Positions 8,422 through 16,217 of a DNA stretch of 36,463 nucleotides are shown here, one piece after another (position 1 is the stretch's first letter; each line of letters opens with the position of its first letter). Location of the stretch: the NCBI GenBank assembly GCA_002726435.1, contig PBSV01000038.1, positions 1-36,463 of the forward strand, in the 5' to 3' direction. The notes under the pieces are model-generated. The model searched no databases and was not told the origin of the DNA. It was given only the letters and a program-made list of their open reading frames with translations. Position numbers and translations under genes: made by a program. The stretch is from Opitutia bacterium. Lineage in GTDB: Bacteria; Verrucomicrobiota; Verrucomicrobiia; Opitutales; Seribacteraceae.

Positions 8422-8443
8422 TTCTAAGATGAATGTCTTAGAA
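8422..8443. promoter_or_regulatory. Perfect inverted repeat upstream of the desaturase gene
   Basis: TTCTAAGA (8422-8429) and TCTTAGAA (8436-8443) form an 8-bp perfect inverted repeat with a 6-bp spacer, starting 16 bp before the desaturase ATG. A TATTCT hexamer that could be a -10 box overlaps it on the minus strand, but no good -35 box is visible. It could be an operator or a 5'-UTR hairpin. The function is inferred from position and symmetry only. Confidence 0.45.
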
Positions 8444-8504
8444 TACAATTATTGCTACCACATAAAGCTGATTTTTCAAGCAAACCAGCTAATTTGGCTC
8501 AAAA

Positions 8505-9449
8505 TTATTCCTCCGGGTCGAGAGCAAGGGACAACTCGAGCGGGCTCATTTTAGTTTTTCCGCGAAGATCAGTACCGACAAGCTTGTCGAGTTTCCGAAA
8601 ATCAATTTTTCCATTTTGCATGAGAACTGCACGAAGTTTTCGTAAACCAAGAGATTCTAGTTGTCTGACCCGTTCGCCGGACACATTAAGTACATCTGCA
8701 ATGTCGTCCAGTTTCATCGAGTCGTCCGCTCCAATACCAAAACGCATTGCTAAAACTTTTCTTTCCCGGTTATCGAGAAAGCTGAGTGCGACTGACACAT
8801 CATCGCCAAGCGATCCATCTTCACGGTAGGACTGATTAAGTTCTTCCTCTTCAGTCATCACATCCCCGAGAGTTTGGTTAGAATCTTCACCGAGCGGTTC
8901 ATCAATCGAGAGCGAGTTGGTGGGGGCGAATTTTACCCGGTTGGATAAATTACGGTCATTACCAAGAGCTTTATTAACTTCTTCCTCGGTTGGTATGCGT
9001 CCAAGTTCGACTTGAAGTTGTGAACGGACCAAATTTTCTTTTCTTTTGCCCTGTGATACATCATGGGGAACGGCGACTGCACCCGACATTTTGCCAATCA
9101 GTCTTTGTATTCTTTGACGAATCCACCATGCGGCGTAAGTGCTAAGTTTAATCCCTCTGGTGTGGTCAAATTTATCAAGCGCAACCACAAGGCCCTGTAT
9201 ACCCTCAGCCATTACATCTTCCATGGACACACTGGTTTGGCGAAACTTGAGAGCAATGGAAGCAACCAGACGAATGTGTCTTTCAATGAGTTCTTTTCTT
9301 GCTTCGTCGGAACCTTCTGCCATTTTCTGGAAAAGAATGTCACACTCCTCTTTGGTGGGGGGTGGCATGCGTGAACGATCAGAGATAAACCGGCCAATTG
9401 GGTCTAAAGAATTCTTATCAGGCGTAAAGTTTGATTTGTTTGATACCAT
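8505..9449 (-). CDS. RpoD-like (group 2) sigma-70 family RNA polymerase sigma factor
   Basis: A 314-residue sigma factor with regions 1.2, 2, 3 and 4 but no region 1.1, so it is an alternative (group 2) factor and not the housekeeping RpoD. Region 2 contains RLVASIALKF, then EDVMAEGIQGLVVALDKFD and STYAAWWIRQRIQR, the -10 recognition helix. Region 3 has AVAVPHDVSQ and GRIPTEEEVNKAL. Region 4 has LDNRERKVLAMRFGIG and the -35 helix VSGERVRQLESLGLRKLR. It is the first gene of the minus-strand run that continues into the lipid operon, so it may drive that operon and itself. The ATG at 9449 is the natural start. The gene upstream is divergent. Confidence 0.93.
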   Translation of the reverse strand: MVSNKSNFTPDKNSLDPIGRFISDRSRMPPPTKEECDILFQKMAEGSDEARKELIERHIRLVASIALKFRQTSVSMEDVMAEGIQGLVVALDKFDHTRGIKLSTYAAWWIRQRIQRLIGKMSGAVAVPHDVSQGKRKENLVRSQLQVELGRIPTEEEVNKALGNDRNLSNRVKFAPTNSLSIDEPLGEDSNQTLGDVMTEEEELNQSYREDGSLGDDVSVALSFLDNRERKVLAMRFGIGADDSMKLDDIADVLNVSGERVRQLESLGLRKLRAVLMQNGKIDFRKLDKLVGTDLRGKTKMSPLELSLALDPEE

Positions 9450-9511
9450 AGTACTTAATAAAACGATTCCATCTCAAAAAAAGATCATCGTTTTTTTACT
9501 ACTCAATTATT

Positions 9512-9529
9512 CTAATAGGCCTCATAGGC
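9512..9529 (-). promoter_or_regulatory. Tandem 9-bp direct repeat upstream of the sigma-factor gene
   Basis: Read on the minus strand, GCCTATGAG and GCCTATTAG are adjacent 9-mers with one mismatch, directly followed by AATAAT, which could form a -10 box about 55 bp before the sigma-factor start. Direct repeats in this position are typical of activator or repressor half-sites. This is a sequence observation; no regulator is identified. Confidence 0.35.
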
Positions 9530-9628
9530 TGTGCTTTTACCCCTAATGATTTGCAAATTTGCTGGATCTTATTCCAAGGGGACTGTTTCTAGTTTGAGCT
9601 AACCGGCGGATAGCGATTCGATGTAGTA

Positions 9629-10621
9629 ATGGAAGTATTGGAAAATCGAATGGAAGGATTGTATTGTCCGGCAGGTGATTTTTTCATTGATCCGCGGGGT
9701 CAGGTTAAAAATGCTTTGATCACACATGCTCACAGCGACCATGCCCGTGCCGGGCACAACCAATACCTTTGTTCGGAAAACTGCACTTCTTTGCTTCAGG
9801 TACGAATTGGAAAAGATGCGAAAATTGAAGGTTTAAAGTACGGGGAAAAAAGAAAAATTGGAGATGCCTTGGTTTCTTTTCACCCGGCAGGTCATATTTT
9901 GGGCTCGGCCCAGATTCGAATTGAAGTGAAAGGATGTGTTTGGGTGGTAAGTGGGGACTATAAACCACAGGCTGACTCTACCTGTGAATCTTTTGAATTA
10001 GTTCCCTGTGATGGATTTATTTCCGAATGCACTTTCGGGCTACCGGTTTATCACTGGGCTGATGAATCCGAGATACACCGGGAAATGAATCAATGGTGGC
10101 GAGAAAATAAAAAGGCAGATGAAATTTCCCTCTTGTTTGCCTACTCGTTGGGAAAAGCCCAGCGCGTACTGGCCGGATTGGATGCAGAAATCGGTAAGAT
10201 ATATGTTCACGGGGCAGTGGATTCTTTTCTCGAGCATTATGCCCGGGCGGGGGTTGTATTGCCAGCGGTCGAAGTCGTAAACCGCAACAAGGACCAGCCT
10301 TACGGGGGATCTTTGGTCGTTGCTCCGCCAGCGGTGGAGGATTCTGCATGGACCAGGGGATTCCGGGGGGCGAAACGTGGTTTTGCCTCCGGATGGATGG
10401 CAATACGAGGAGCCCGCAGAAGAAGAAATCTGGACCGTGGATTTGTTCTTTCTGACCATGCGGATTGGAATGGATTAATCGAAGTTATTGAAGGAACTGG
10501 AGCGGAGACGGTAAAAGTCACCCATGGAAATGGAGACGCCCTCAGTGCTTTTCTTCGTGAAAGAGGACTGGACGCAGAAGTCTTGAAGGGTGCGGTGATT
10601 CGCGGAGAAGAGGAGGAATGA
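9629..10621 (+). CDS. Ligase-associated MBL-fold DNA exonuclease
   Basis: A 330-residue metallo-beta-lactamase/beta-CASP-like nuclease. The metal-binding motif THAHSDHARAG (residues 32-42) is intact, followed by FHPAGHILGSAQI, VVSGDYKPQADS and LSDHADWNGL near the C-terminus. The family ('ligase-associated DNA damage response exonuclease') forms a conserved bacterial repair cluster with an ATP-dependent ligase, a Lhr-type helicase and a metallophosphoesterase. Here it overlaps the ligase gene by ATGA. An alternative start lies seven codons in (9650). It diverges from the sigma-factor gene, sharing a 179-bp intergenic region. Confidence 0.92.
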   Translation: MEVLENRMEGLYCPAGDFFIDPRGQVKNALITHAHSDHARAGHNQYLCSENCTSLLQVRIGKDAKIEGLKYGEKRKIGDALVSFHPAGHILGSAQIRIEVKGCVWVVSGDYKPQADSTCESFELVPCDGFISECTFGLPVYHWADESEIHREMNQWWRENKKADEISLLFAYSLGKAQRVLAGLDAEIGKIYVHGAVDSFLEHYARAGVVLPAVEVVNRNKDQPYGGSLVVAPPAVEDSAWTRGFRGAKRGFASGWMAIRGARRRRNLDRGFVLSDHADWNGLIEVIEGTGAETVKVTHGNGDALSAFLRERGLDAEVLKGAVIRGEEEE

Positions 10622-12270
10622 ATCTTTTTGCCAAACTCTTCCACGACTTGGATGAAATGACCAAGACCAATGCCAAACTGGACCGCTTGGTGGAGTATTT
10701 TAAGGAGGCCCCACCGGAGGATGCAATCTGGGTGGTTTGGTTTCTTTCTGGAAACCGAATCAAGGGAACAATCAAAACCGGAGAAATCAGAAATTTTGTG
10801 GCGGAACGGGCGGACTTGCCCCTGTGGTTGGTGGAAGAATGTCACCACCAGGTGGGGGACTTGGCAGAAACCGCCGCTCTTTTGGTGCGGGGAGAGAGCG
10901 ACCGGATGCCTCAGGGATTGAATTTTACTGTGCAGACTTTCATTCATGCCATGCGGGGCATGGATTCCACGGGACGCCGGGAATCAATGAACCGGGCATG
11001 GGACTCGATGCGCTCGGTTGACCTGCTCCCTTTCCACAAACTACTCACCGGCGGATTTCGGATGGGGGTTTCCAAAGGCAACCTGTACAAGGCCCTGGCA
11101 CGGGTGGGGAAGGTGGAACCGGCAGTCATCTCCCAGCGACTGGCTGGTGAGTGGACGCCCAGTTCACTTGGTCTGAGCGAAATTTTAAATCCGGAATCGG
11201 AGGATTCGGGGTGGTGCCGGCCGTTTCCCTTTTGTTTGGCTCCTCCATTACAGGAAAAAGTAGAGAGCTTGGGAAACTGCTCCGACTGGCAGGTCGAATG
11301 GAAATGGGATGGTATCCGGGCCCAACTGATCAAGGCAAGTGGAAGGGGAATTCTCTGGTCCCGGGGAGATGAATCGGTGGGGGATGCATTTCCCGAAATT
11401 CTGGACTGTATAAAATTATTACCCGATGACATTTGTCTGGATGGGGAAATTCTCGCTTGGGGATCCGAGGGCTTGCGATCTTTTTCCCGTTTGCAGAAAA
11501 GATTGGGAAGAAAAGATCCAGGTCCATCGATCCTGAAGCGCGACCCGGTTCGTTTTTTGGCGTACGATCTTCTACGATGCAACGGAAAGGATTGTAGAGA
11601 CATGAGTCTGGAGTATAGAAGGGAGAAATTAGAAGCGGTGGTTAATTCCCTGCCTGATGGATTCCCCCTTGATATTTCTCCCCTGGTAAATGGTGGAAAC
11701 TGGAAGGAACTTGAATCTCTCCGTGAGGAATCCCGAGCTCGTGGAGTGGAGGGATTTATGCTGAAGCGGAAAGATTCAGCTTACCGGGGCGGGCGGGTGA
11801 AAGGTTCATGGTTTAAGTGGAAGGTGGATCCTTTTCTCGCCGACATGGTGGTGGTGAGTGCTCAACTTGGACATGGAAAAAGATCAAATTTATTCACTGA
11901 TTATTCGCTTGCAGTTTGGAATGAAAGTGGAGAACTCGTGACCGTGGCGAAGGCCTATTCCGGGCTGACTGATAAAGAAATTGAAAAAGTGGACCGGTTT
12001 GTCAGAAAAAATGTCACCGGTAAATTCGGACCTGTCCGAGGTGTGCGTCCGGAACTGGTCTTTGAAATTGCATTCGAGGGAGTCCAGGCATCCGGCCGGC
12101 ATAAATCGGGAGTGGCCTTACGCTTTCCCCGCATTCATCGATGGAGGAGTGATAAAAAACCGAAAGACGCGGACACCCTGGAAATGATCCGTGGATTTGC
12201 CGGAATCGGGGAAGTAAGGGAGAAAAACGGCACCAAAATGGATCAGGATGGGAATCTTCTGCTTTTCTAA
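10618..12270 (+). CDS. ATP-dependent DNA ligase (damage-response type)
   Basis: A 550-residue ligase. The N-terminal domain (about 1-205) resembles the DNA-binding domain of eukaryotic/archaeal ligases. The nucleotidyl lysine lies in motif I, EWKWDGIR (K229). Later motifs include DGEILAW, VEGFMLKRKDSAYRGG and WFKWKVDP, then an OB domain with VFEIAFEGVQAS and RFPRIHRWR. It seals DNA nicks using ATP and belongs to the group paired with the MBL exonuclease. No polymerase or nuclease domain of LigD type is fused. It ends 12 bp before the converging photolyase gene. Confidence 0.93.
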   Translation: MNLFAKLFHDLDEMTKTNAKLDRLVEYFKEAPPEDAIWVVWFLSGNRIKGTIKTGEIRNFVAERADLPLWLVEECHHQVGDLAETAALLVRGESDRMPQGLNFTVQTFIHAMRGMDSTGRRESMNRAWDSMRSVDLLPFHKLLTGGFRMGVSKGNLYKALARVGKVEPAVISQRLAGEWTPSSLGLSEILNPESEDSGWCRPFPFCLAPPLQEKVESLGNCSDWQVEWKWDGIRAQLIKASGRGILWSRGDESVGDAFPEILDCIKLLPDDICLDGEILAWGSEGLRSFSRLQKRLGRKDPGPSILKRDPVRFLAYDLLRCNGKDCRDMSLEYRREKLEAVVNSLPDGFPLDISPLVNGGNWKELESLREESRARGVEGFMLKRKDSAYRGGRVKGSWFKWKVDPFLADMVVVSAQLGHGKRSNLFTDYSLAVWNESGELVTVAKAYSGLTDKEIEKVDRFVRKNVTGKFGPVRGVRPELVFEIAFEGVQASGRHKSGVALRFPRIHRWRSDKKPKDADTLEMIRGFAGIGEVREKNGTKMDQDGNLLLF

Positions 12271-12282
12271 TTTGAACTGCAA

Positions 12283-13842
12283 TTAAGCGGCCAGGCTTTT
12301 TTTGAAATTACCCAAATTTTCCCTGGCACTTTCCTTGCGGTCCACAATTGGACGGGGGTAGTCTTTTCCAATCAGGCAGTTTGAGGAAATTTGAACGGAT
12401 TCGGGGGCCAGGTGGGGTTCGAAAATGTACTTGGGGGGAAAGTCTTTTAACTCGGGGATCCAAAATTTGATGAAGGAGGCGGATTTGGTTTCAGCATTGA
12501 GGCTTGATTTTGCGTCTGGACAGGGATTGTAGAGCCTGAAGTAGGGCATTGAAAAGGGAGCCACTCCGGAGAGCCACAACCAGTTGGCATTGTTGAGTGC
12601 CCAATCGCTGTCGAGAAGTTTGGCCTCAAAAACATCGCGCCCATGTTTCCAGTGCTGCCAAAGTTGTCCACGGGTAAGGAAACAGGAAACTGCATGCCTG
12701 CCGAGGTGATGCATCCAACCGGTTGCTTCGAGTTGCCTCATCATTGCGTCGATGTATGGAAATCCGGTCATTCCTTTTTCCCAGGCAGAAAGCTTGTTTT
12801 CATCTAATTCTCCCCAGTCAATCTTTTTGCACATGGAGTTGCCGTTCACCTGGTCCCAGTTTTCCACGGACCTTGACAAGACATAAAACATTTCACGAAA
12901 CAGGAGCTGTCCGTGGAGGGATTCCGGCGGCTTGGTGAAGTCATCTTTTCGGTGGCATTTTTCACATTCCTTCCAAAGTTGGCGAACTGACAGACACCCG
13001 GTGCTAAGGTAGGGGGATAATCCTGTGGTGCTTGGTTCTTGAGGGTCCTGGCTTTGATTGGTCGAGCAAGTTTTCGGTTTCCTGAACTGATTGACAAATT
13101 CTGGACGGGAGGAAACTTTTTCTTTAAGCCGGCGTAGAGCTACGGTCTCACCACCAATGAAATAGCACTCATGTTCCGGGGTAGGGAATGGAATTCGTGT
13201 CCTGATCTCAGGAATTGAAATGGTCGGAAAGGGCAGGGGATGGGAGGAAAATTCTTTCGGAAAAGAAGGAATTGCGGAGGGCACCGGCAAAGGATCGGGC
13301 ACCCGATAAAATCCGTGTTCGTCGAGGCCAAAATATTCCGTGAATAACTTGACAGCATCCTTCATGGATTTCGGCTGTTTGAAGTTCGGGGCGGAAATTA
13401 CGGATTCAAGATCGGTCAGGGTATGCACCGCCGGAAAAAATTCAACCGGGGTGGGAGAGGATGAATCTGTGCCGGAAAACAAAGCTTGGATTGACTGGGT
13501 GACCTGCAAACCATGGGGTTCCGAGCAGTAATCCGAAAAAAGACCGATCGGATATTCGCTGTACTTTTTAATCTCCTTGAAGATCTCCGAGGGATTTCCG
13601 AAGGCAATTAATAGTCCATGGTTTTGCAGGGCTTGCAATTGAGAGTCGAGGTCAGAAAGACACTCAATTAAAAACCTCATCCGATTCGGGGAAATCTTGT
13701 CGAGTTCGGATCCCACAACCGCAGGGTCGAGAATGAACAAGGGTAAAACGGATTGGGAATCCTTATCCTTGCAAGCTTCCAACAAGGCAGGGTTGTCGTG
13801 TAAACGAAGACACTTTCGAAACCAAACAACTGATGTTTTCAC
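12283..13842 (-). CDS. Animal-cryptochrome/(6-4)-photolyase-type flavoprotein
   Basis: A 519-residue member of the photolyase/cryptochrome family. The N-terminal alpha/beta antenna domain opens with VVWFRKCLRLHDNPAL. The FAD domain includes YFIGGETVALRRL, GLSPYLSTGCLSVRQLW and GFPYIDAMMRQLEATGWMHH. It also has ARLLDSDWA-like and NANWLWLSG segments. The double histidine in WMHHLGRH (376-383) matches the catalytic pair of (6-4) photolyases, and the overall pattern follows animal cryptochromes and (6-4) enzymes, not the bacterial Fe-S type. It should repair (6-4) photoproducts with blue light, or act as a photoreceptor. It lies 7 bp after the CPD photolyase gene and is the last gene of a three-gene operon. 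Confidence 0.88.
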   Translation of the reverse strand: MKTSVVWFRKCLRLHDNPALLEACKDKDSQSVLPLFILDPAVVGSELDKISPNRMRFLIECLSDLDSQLQALQNHGLLIAFGNPSEIFKEIKKYSEYPIGLFSDYCSEPHGLQVTQSIQALFSGTDSSSPTPVEFFPAVHTLTDLESVISAPNFKQPKSMKDAVKLFTEYFGLDEHGFYRVPDPLPVPSAIPSFPKEFSSHPLPFPTISIPEIRTRIPFPTPEHECYFIGGETVALRRLKEKVSSRPEFVNQFRKPKTCSTNQSQDPQEPSTTGLSPYLSTGCLSVRQLWKECEKCHRKDDFTKPPESLHGQLLFREMFYVLSRSVENWDQVNGNSMCKKIDWGELDENKLSAWEKGMTGFPYIDAMMRQLEATGWMHHLGRHAVSCFLTRGQLWQHWKHGRDVFEAKLLDSDWALNNANWLWLSGVAPFSMPYFRLYNPCPDAKSSLNAETKSASFIKFWIPELKDFPPKYIFEPHLAPESVQISSNCLIGKDYPRPIVDRKESARENLGNFKKSLAA

Positions 13843-13849
13843 GGGTGGA

Positions 13850-15301
13850 TTATGCCTGTGGTCTTAAGGTGGCGAGCGCGGCAAGTGCCCGGTTTCGGGC
13901 ATCGGAATGATCCACGCAGGGCCCTGGGTAATTACCGCCAAGGTCAACCCCGCTGGATTCAAGCAGATCCGCCGGTGCCTCCCAGGGACGGAATGTCCAT
14001 TTAGGGGGGAGGTTTTGAAGGGAGGGTATCCATTGGCGGGCATAAATTCCGCGGGTATCGAATTTCTCCCCCTGGGTGATCGGGTTGAAAATTCGGAAAT
14101 AAGGGGCAGCATCAGCCCCACAACCGGCGGCCCACTGCCAGCCCTGGGTATTGCTGGCGAGGTCGGCATCCACCAAAGTGTCCCAAAACCAGCGGGCACC
14201 CTCCTGCCAGGGAAGGAGAAGATGTTTGACCAAAAAAGAGGCAACAACCATGCGAACCCGGTTATGCATCCAACCAGTCTCATAGAGTTGCCGCATCCCC
14301 GCATCGACCATCGGATATCCGGTGTTGCCAGATTGCCAAAGTTTTAAATTTTCCGGGTCGTCCAACCATGGAAAATCGGCATATTTTGGGCGGAGTGGTT
14401 GATCGGGGATGGAAGGAAAGTGATAAAGAAGATGATAAGAAAATTCTCGCCAGCCGATTTCGACGAGAAACTTGTTTTCTCCCCGGTGACTTCCTTCCTT
14501 GTCGGCCTGCAAAACTGCCTGGCAAATTTGGCGGGGGCTGACCAGTCCCCATGCAAGGTAAGGAGAAAGACGGGAAGTGCCATCCACCGAGGGTATGTTT
14601 CTTCGGGTGGCATAGGAGTGAGTCACTTCATCCACCGTCCGTTCAATCATTTGATGAGCCGCTTCTTCCGAGACCACCCAATGCTCGGCAAATTTTTCAT
14701 GCCAGTTTTGAGTATTGAGAAGGGAGAGGTCATCCAAGCTCGATTCCGCAGTGGAAGTTTTGAAAAAGGGCAACTTGGAAGTGTTGTAAACGAGAGGCTC
14801 GCGGTAGATGATTGGGCGGGACTTTCTCCAGTATGGAGTGAATACCTGGAAGGGTTTCCCAGACCCGTTTTTCATTTCCCAGGGTTCTTGAAGGAGGGAA
14901 GAATTAAAGGACTGGGTTTCAATCCCCGCCTGATCGAGTGATTCCTCTACTTTCTCCTGGGTGGAGATGCCGGACGGGTCATAGGTTCTGCCATAATACA
15001 CTTCATCTGCACGGTACTTTTTGGCAAGCCGGGGTAAAATTTCAGCGGCACTGCCCTTGCAAAATAATAGTCGTCCGCCTAATTTTTCAATTGATCCTGC
15101 AAGACTGGAGAGTGAGTGATGGAGCCACCAGCGGGAAGCGGATCCGGGAGCCCAGCTTCCCCCTTCCTGCTCGTCCCAGATAAAAACCGGGATAATTTCT
15201 TTGTTCCGCTCAAAGGCATAGCCAAGTGCGGGATGATCGAGAAGTCTGAGGTCTTTGCGAAACCAAACAATTGATTTGTTTGATGAGGCTTCAGCAATCA
15301 T
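13850..15301 (-). CDS. phrB: Deoxyribodipyrimidine (CPD) photolyase, class I
   Basis: A 483-residue class I photolyase that splits cyclobutane pyrimidine dimers with light. The N-terminal domain begins SIVWFRKDLRLLDHPAL. The FAD domain shows RLSPYLAWGLVSPRQI, GWREFSYHLLYHFP, TGYPMVDAGMRQL and WMHNRVRMVVASFL. It ends with ASNTQGWQWAAG, the class I CPD signature including the asparagine near the flavin N5. WMHN here, against WMHH in the neighbouring gene, separates the two photolyase types. The start overlaps the SDR stop as ATGA. Regulation by light or oxidative stress is expected but not shown by a recognisable operator. Confidence 0.95.
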   Translation of the reverse strand: MIAEASSNKSIVWFRKDLRLLDHPALGYAFERNKEIIPVFIWDEQEGGSWAPGSASRWWLHHSLSSLAGSIEKLGGRLLFCKGSAAEILPRLAKKYRADEVYYGRTYDPSGISTQEKVEESLDQAGIETQSFNSSLLQEPWEMKNGSGKPFQVFTPYWRKSRPIIYREPLVYNTSKLPFFKTSTAESSLDDLSLLNTQNWHEKFAEHWVVSEEAAHQMIERTVDEVTHSYATRRNIPSVDGTSRLSPYLAWGLVSPRQICQAVLQADKEGSHRGENKFLVEIGWREFSYHLLYHFPSIPDQPLRPKYADFPWLDDPENLKLWQSGNTGYPMVDAGMRQLYETGWMHNRVRMVVASFLVKHLLLPWQEGARWFWDTLVDADLASNTQGWQWAAGCGADAAPYFRIFNPITQGEKFDTRGIYARQWIPSLQNLPPKWTFRPWEAPADLLESSGVDLGGNYPGPCVDHSDARNRALAALATLRPQA

Positions 15302-16005
15302 TGATTGAGTCGAAGCTGGGAAAGGCCGGCGTCCACCTTCAAAACTTGTCCGGTGATTGAACTGGCTCCCTCGGAATGAAGGAAAGATATGGTGGAGGAA
15401 ATTTCATTGACCGCGGGAATCTTTTTCAAGGGATGACGGCTCTCGATCATCGGAATCATTTTATCTCCACCAACCATTGCCAATCCCATTTCCGTTGGAG
15501 TGAGGGTGGGAGCAACCACATTGACCCTGACTTTGGGAGCGAGGTCAGCAGCGAGGGCAATGGCAAACCCTTCCAGGGCAGATTTCGCGGATGAAATGGC
15601 ACAGTGATTGGGCAGACCAGTTCGTGCCGCCACGGAGGATAGAAGGACTATTGAACCATCCAGTCTTGGGAGTAAGGACTGAATTAAGGTAAATGCATCA
15701 AGAACACTGGTTTGAAATGCTTCGATCATTTGTTCAGGCTTCAAACGCTTGATTGGGCCGAGAATTACTTTTCCGGGGCAAAAAGTAAAAGCGTTGATAG
15801 AATCAGGGAGTTGATCGGCGAACGATTCAGGGGATTTGATATCACCACTAATCCAGGTGCAGCCGGGGACGGGTTCAGCGGGTGCGGTTCGCGACAGAGC
15901 AAACACATTCTGGTTATCCTGGATTGATAAATCAACCAAACTGCGGCCGATTCCACGGGACGCCCCGACGATTAAATGAGATTTGTTTTGAGTAGTGTTT
16001 TCCAC
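15298..16005 (-). CDS. Short-chain dehydrogenase/reductase (SDR)
   Basis: A 235-residue SDR. The NAD(P) site is IVGASRGIGRSL (about residues 12-23). The active site lies around LLSSVAARTGLPNHCAISSAKSAL; this region holds Ser, a lysine in SSAK and no tyrosine in the usual YxxxK place (SxxxK instead), so catalysis is uncertain. SDRs are often first or last in bacterial photolyase operons. The start is GTG at 16005; no in-frame ATG exists upstream before a stop. It opens the photolyase operon and diverges from the sugar operon. Confidence 0.87.
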   Translation of the reverse strand: MENTTQNKSHLIVGASRGIGRSLVDLSIQDNQNVFALSRTAPAEPVPGCTWISGDIKSPESFADQLPDSINAFTFCPGKVILGPIKRLKPEQMIEAFQTSVLDAFTLIQSLLPRLDGSIVLLSSVAARTGLPNHCAISSAKSALEGFAIALAADLAPKVRVNVVAPTLTPTEMGLAMVGGDKMIPMIESRHPLKKIPAVNEISSTISFLHSEGASSITGQVLKVDAGLSQLRLNQ

Positions 16006-16163
16006 AGGTAAAGATATCGATTGTTGGAGGGGATTAGATCATTTTTCAAAAATTTGAAACCTTGGACCGAACCATACTTTTGGTTTAAGTTTTGATTATA
16101 TTTTAATTGAAGAAATCATACATGGGATCATAAATACGATTGCTTTTGAATGGCAATGCATCA

Positions 16164-16182
16164 GAACAATTATGTTTTGTTC
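16164..16182. promoter_or_regulatory. Inverted repeat in the divergent SDR/sugar-operon region
   Basis: GAACAA (16164-16169) and TTGTTC (16177-16182) form a 6-bp inverted repeat with a 7-bp spacer, 35 bp before the sugar-operon start. The 212-bp divergent region (16006-16217) is A/T-rich and must hold both promoters, but I cannot fix clear -35/-10 pairs. The repeat is a candidate operator for the sugar genes. Confidence 0.35.
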
Positions 16183-16217
16183 AAGCTTATTAATTTTACC
16201 CCGTTTATTTCTAGTTC

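Noticed and set aside
9978-9987. TACCTGTGAA, as found at the pirin GTG start
   Set aside because: It is internal to the exonuclease gene and in no position to be a start site, which also lowers the value of this word as a motif.
10300-10947. 215-codon minus-strand frame across the exonuclease-ligase junction
   Set aside because: Both plus-strand genes there have intact catalytic motifs and ATGA coupling; the reverse frame is a shadow.
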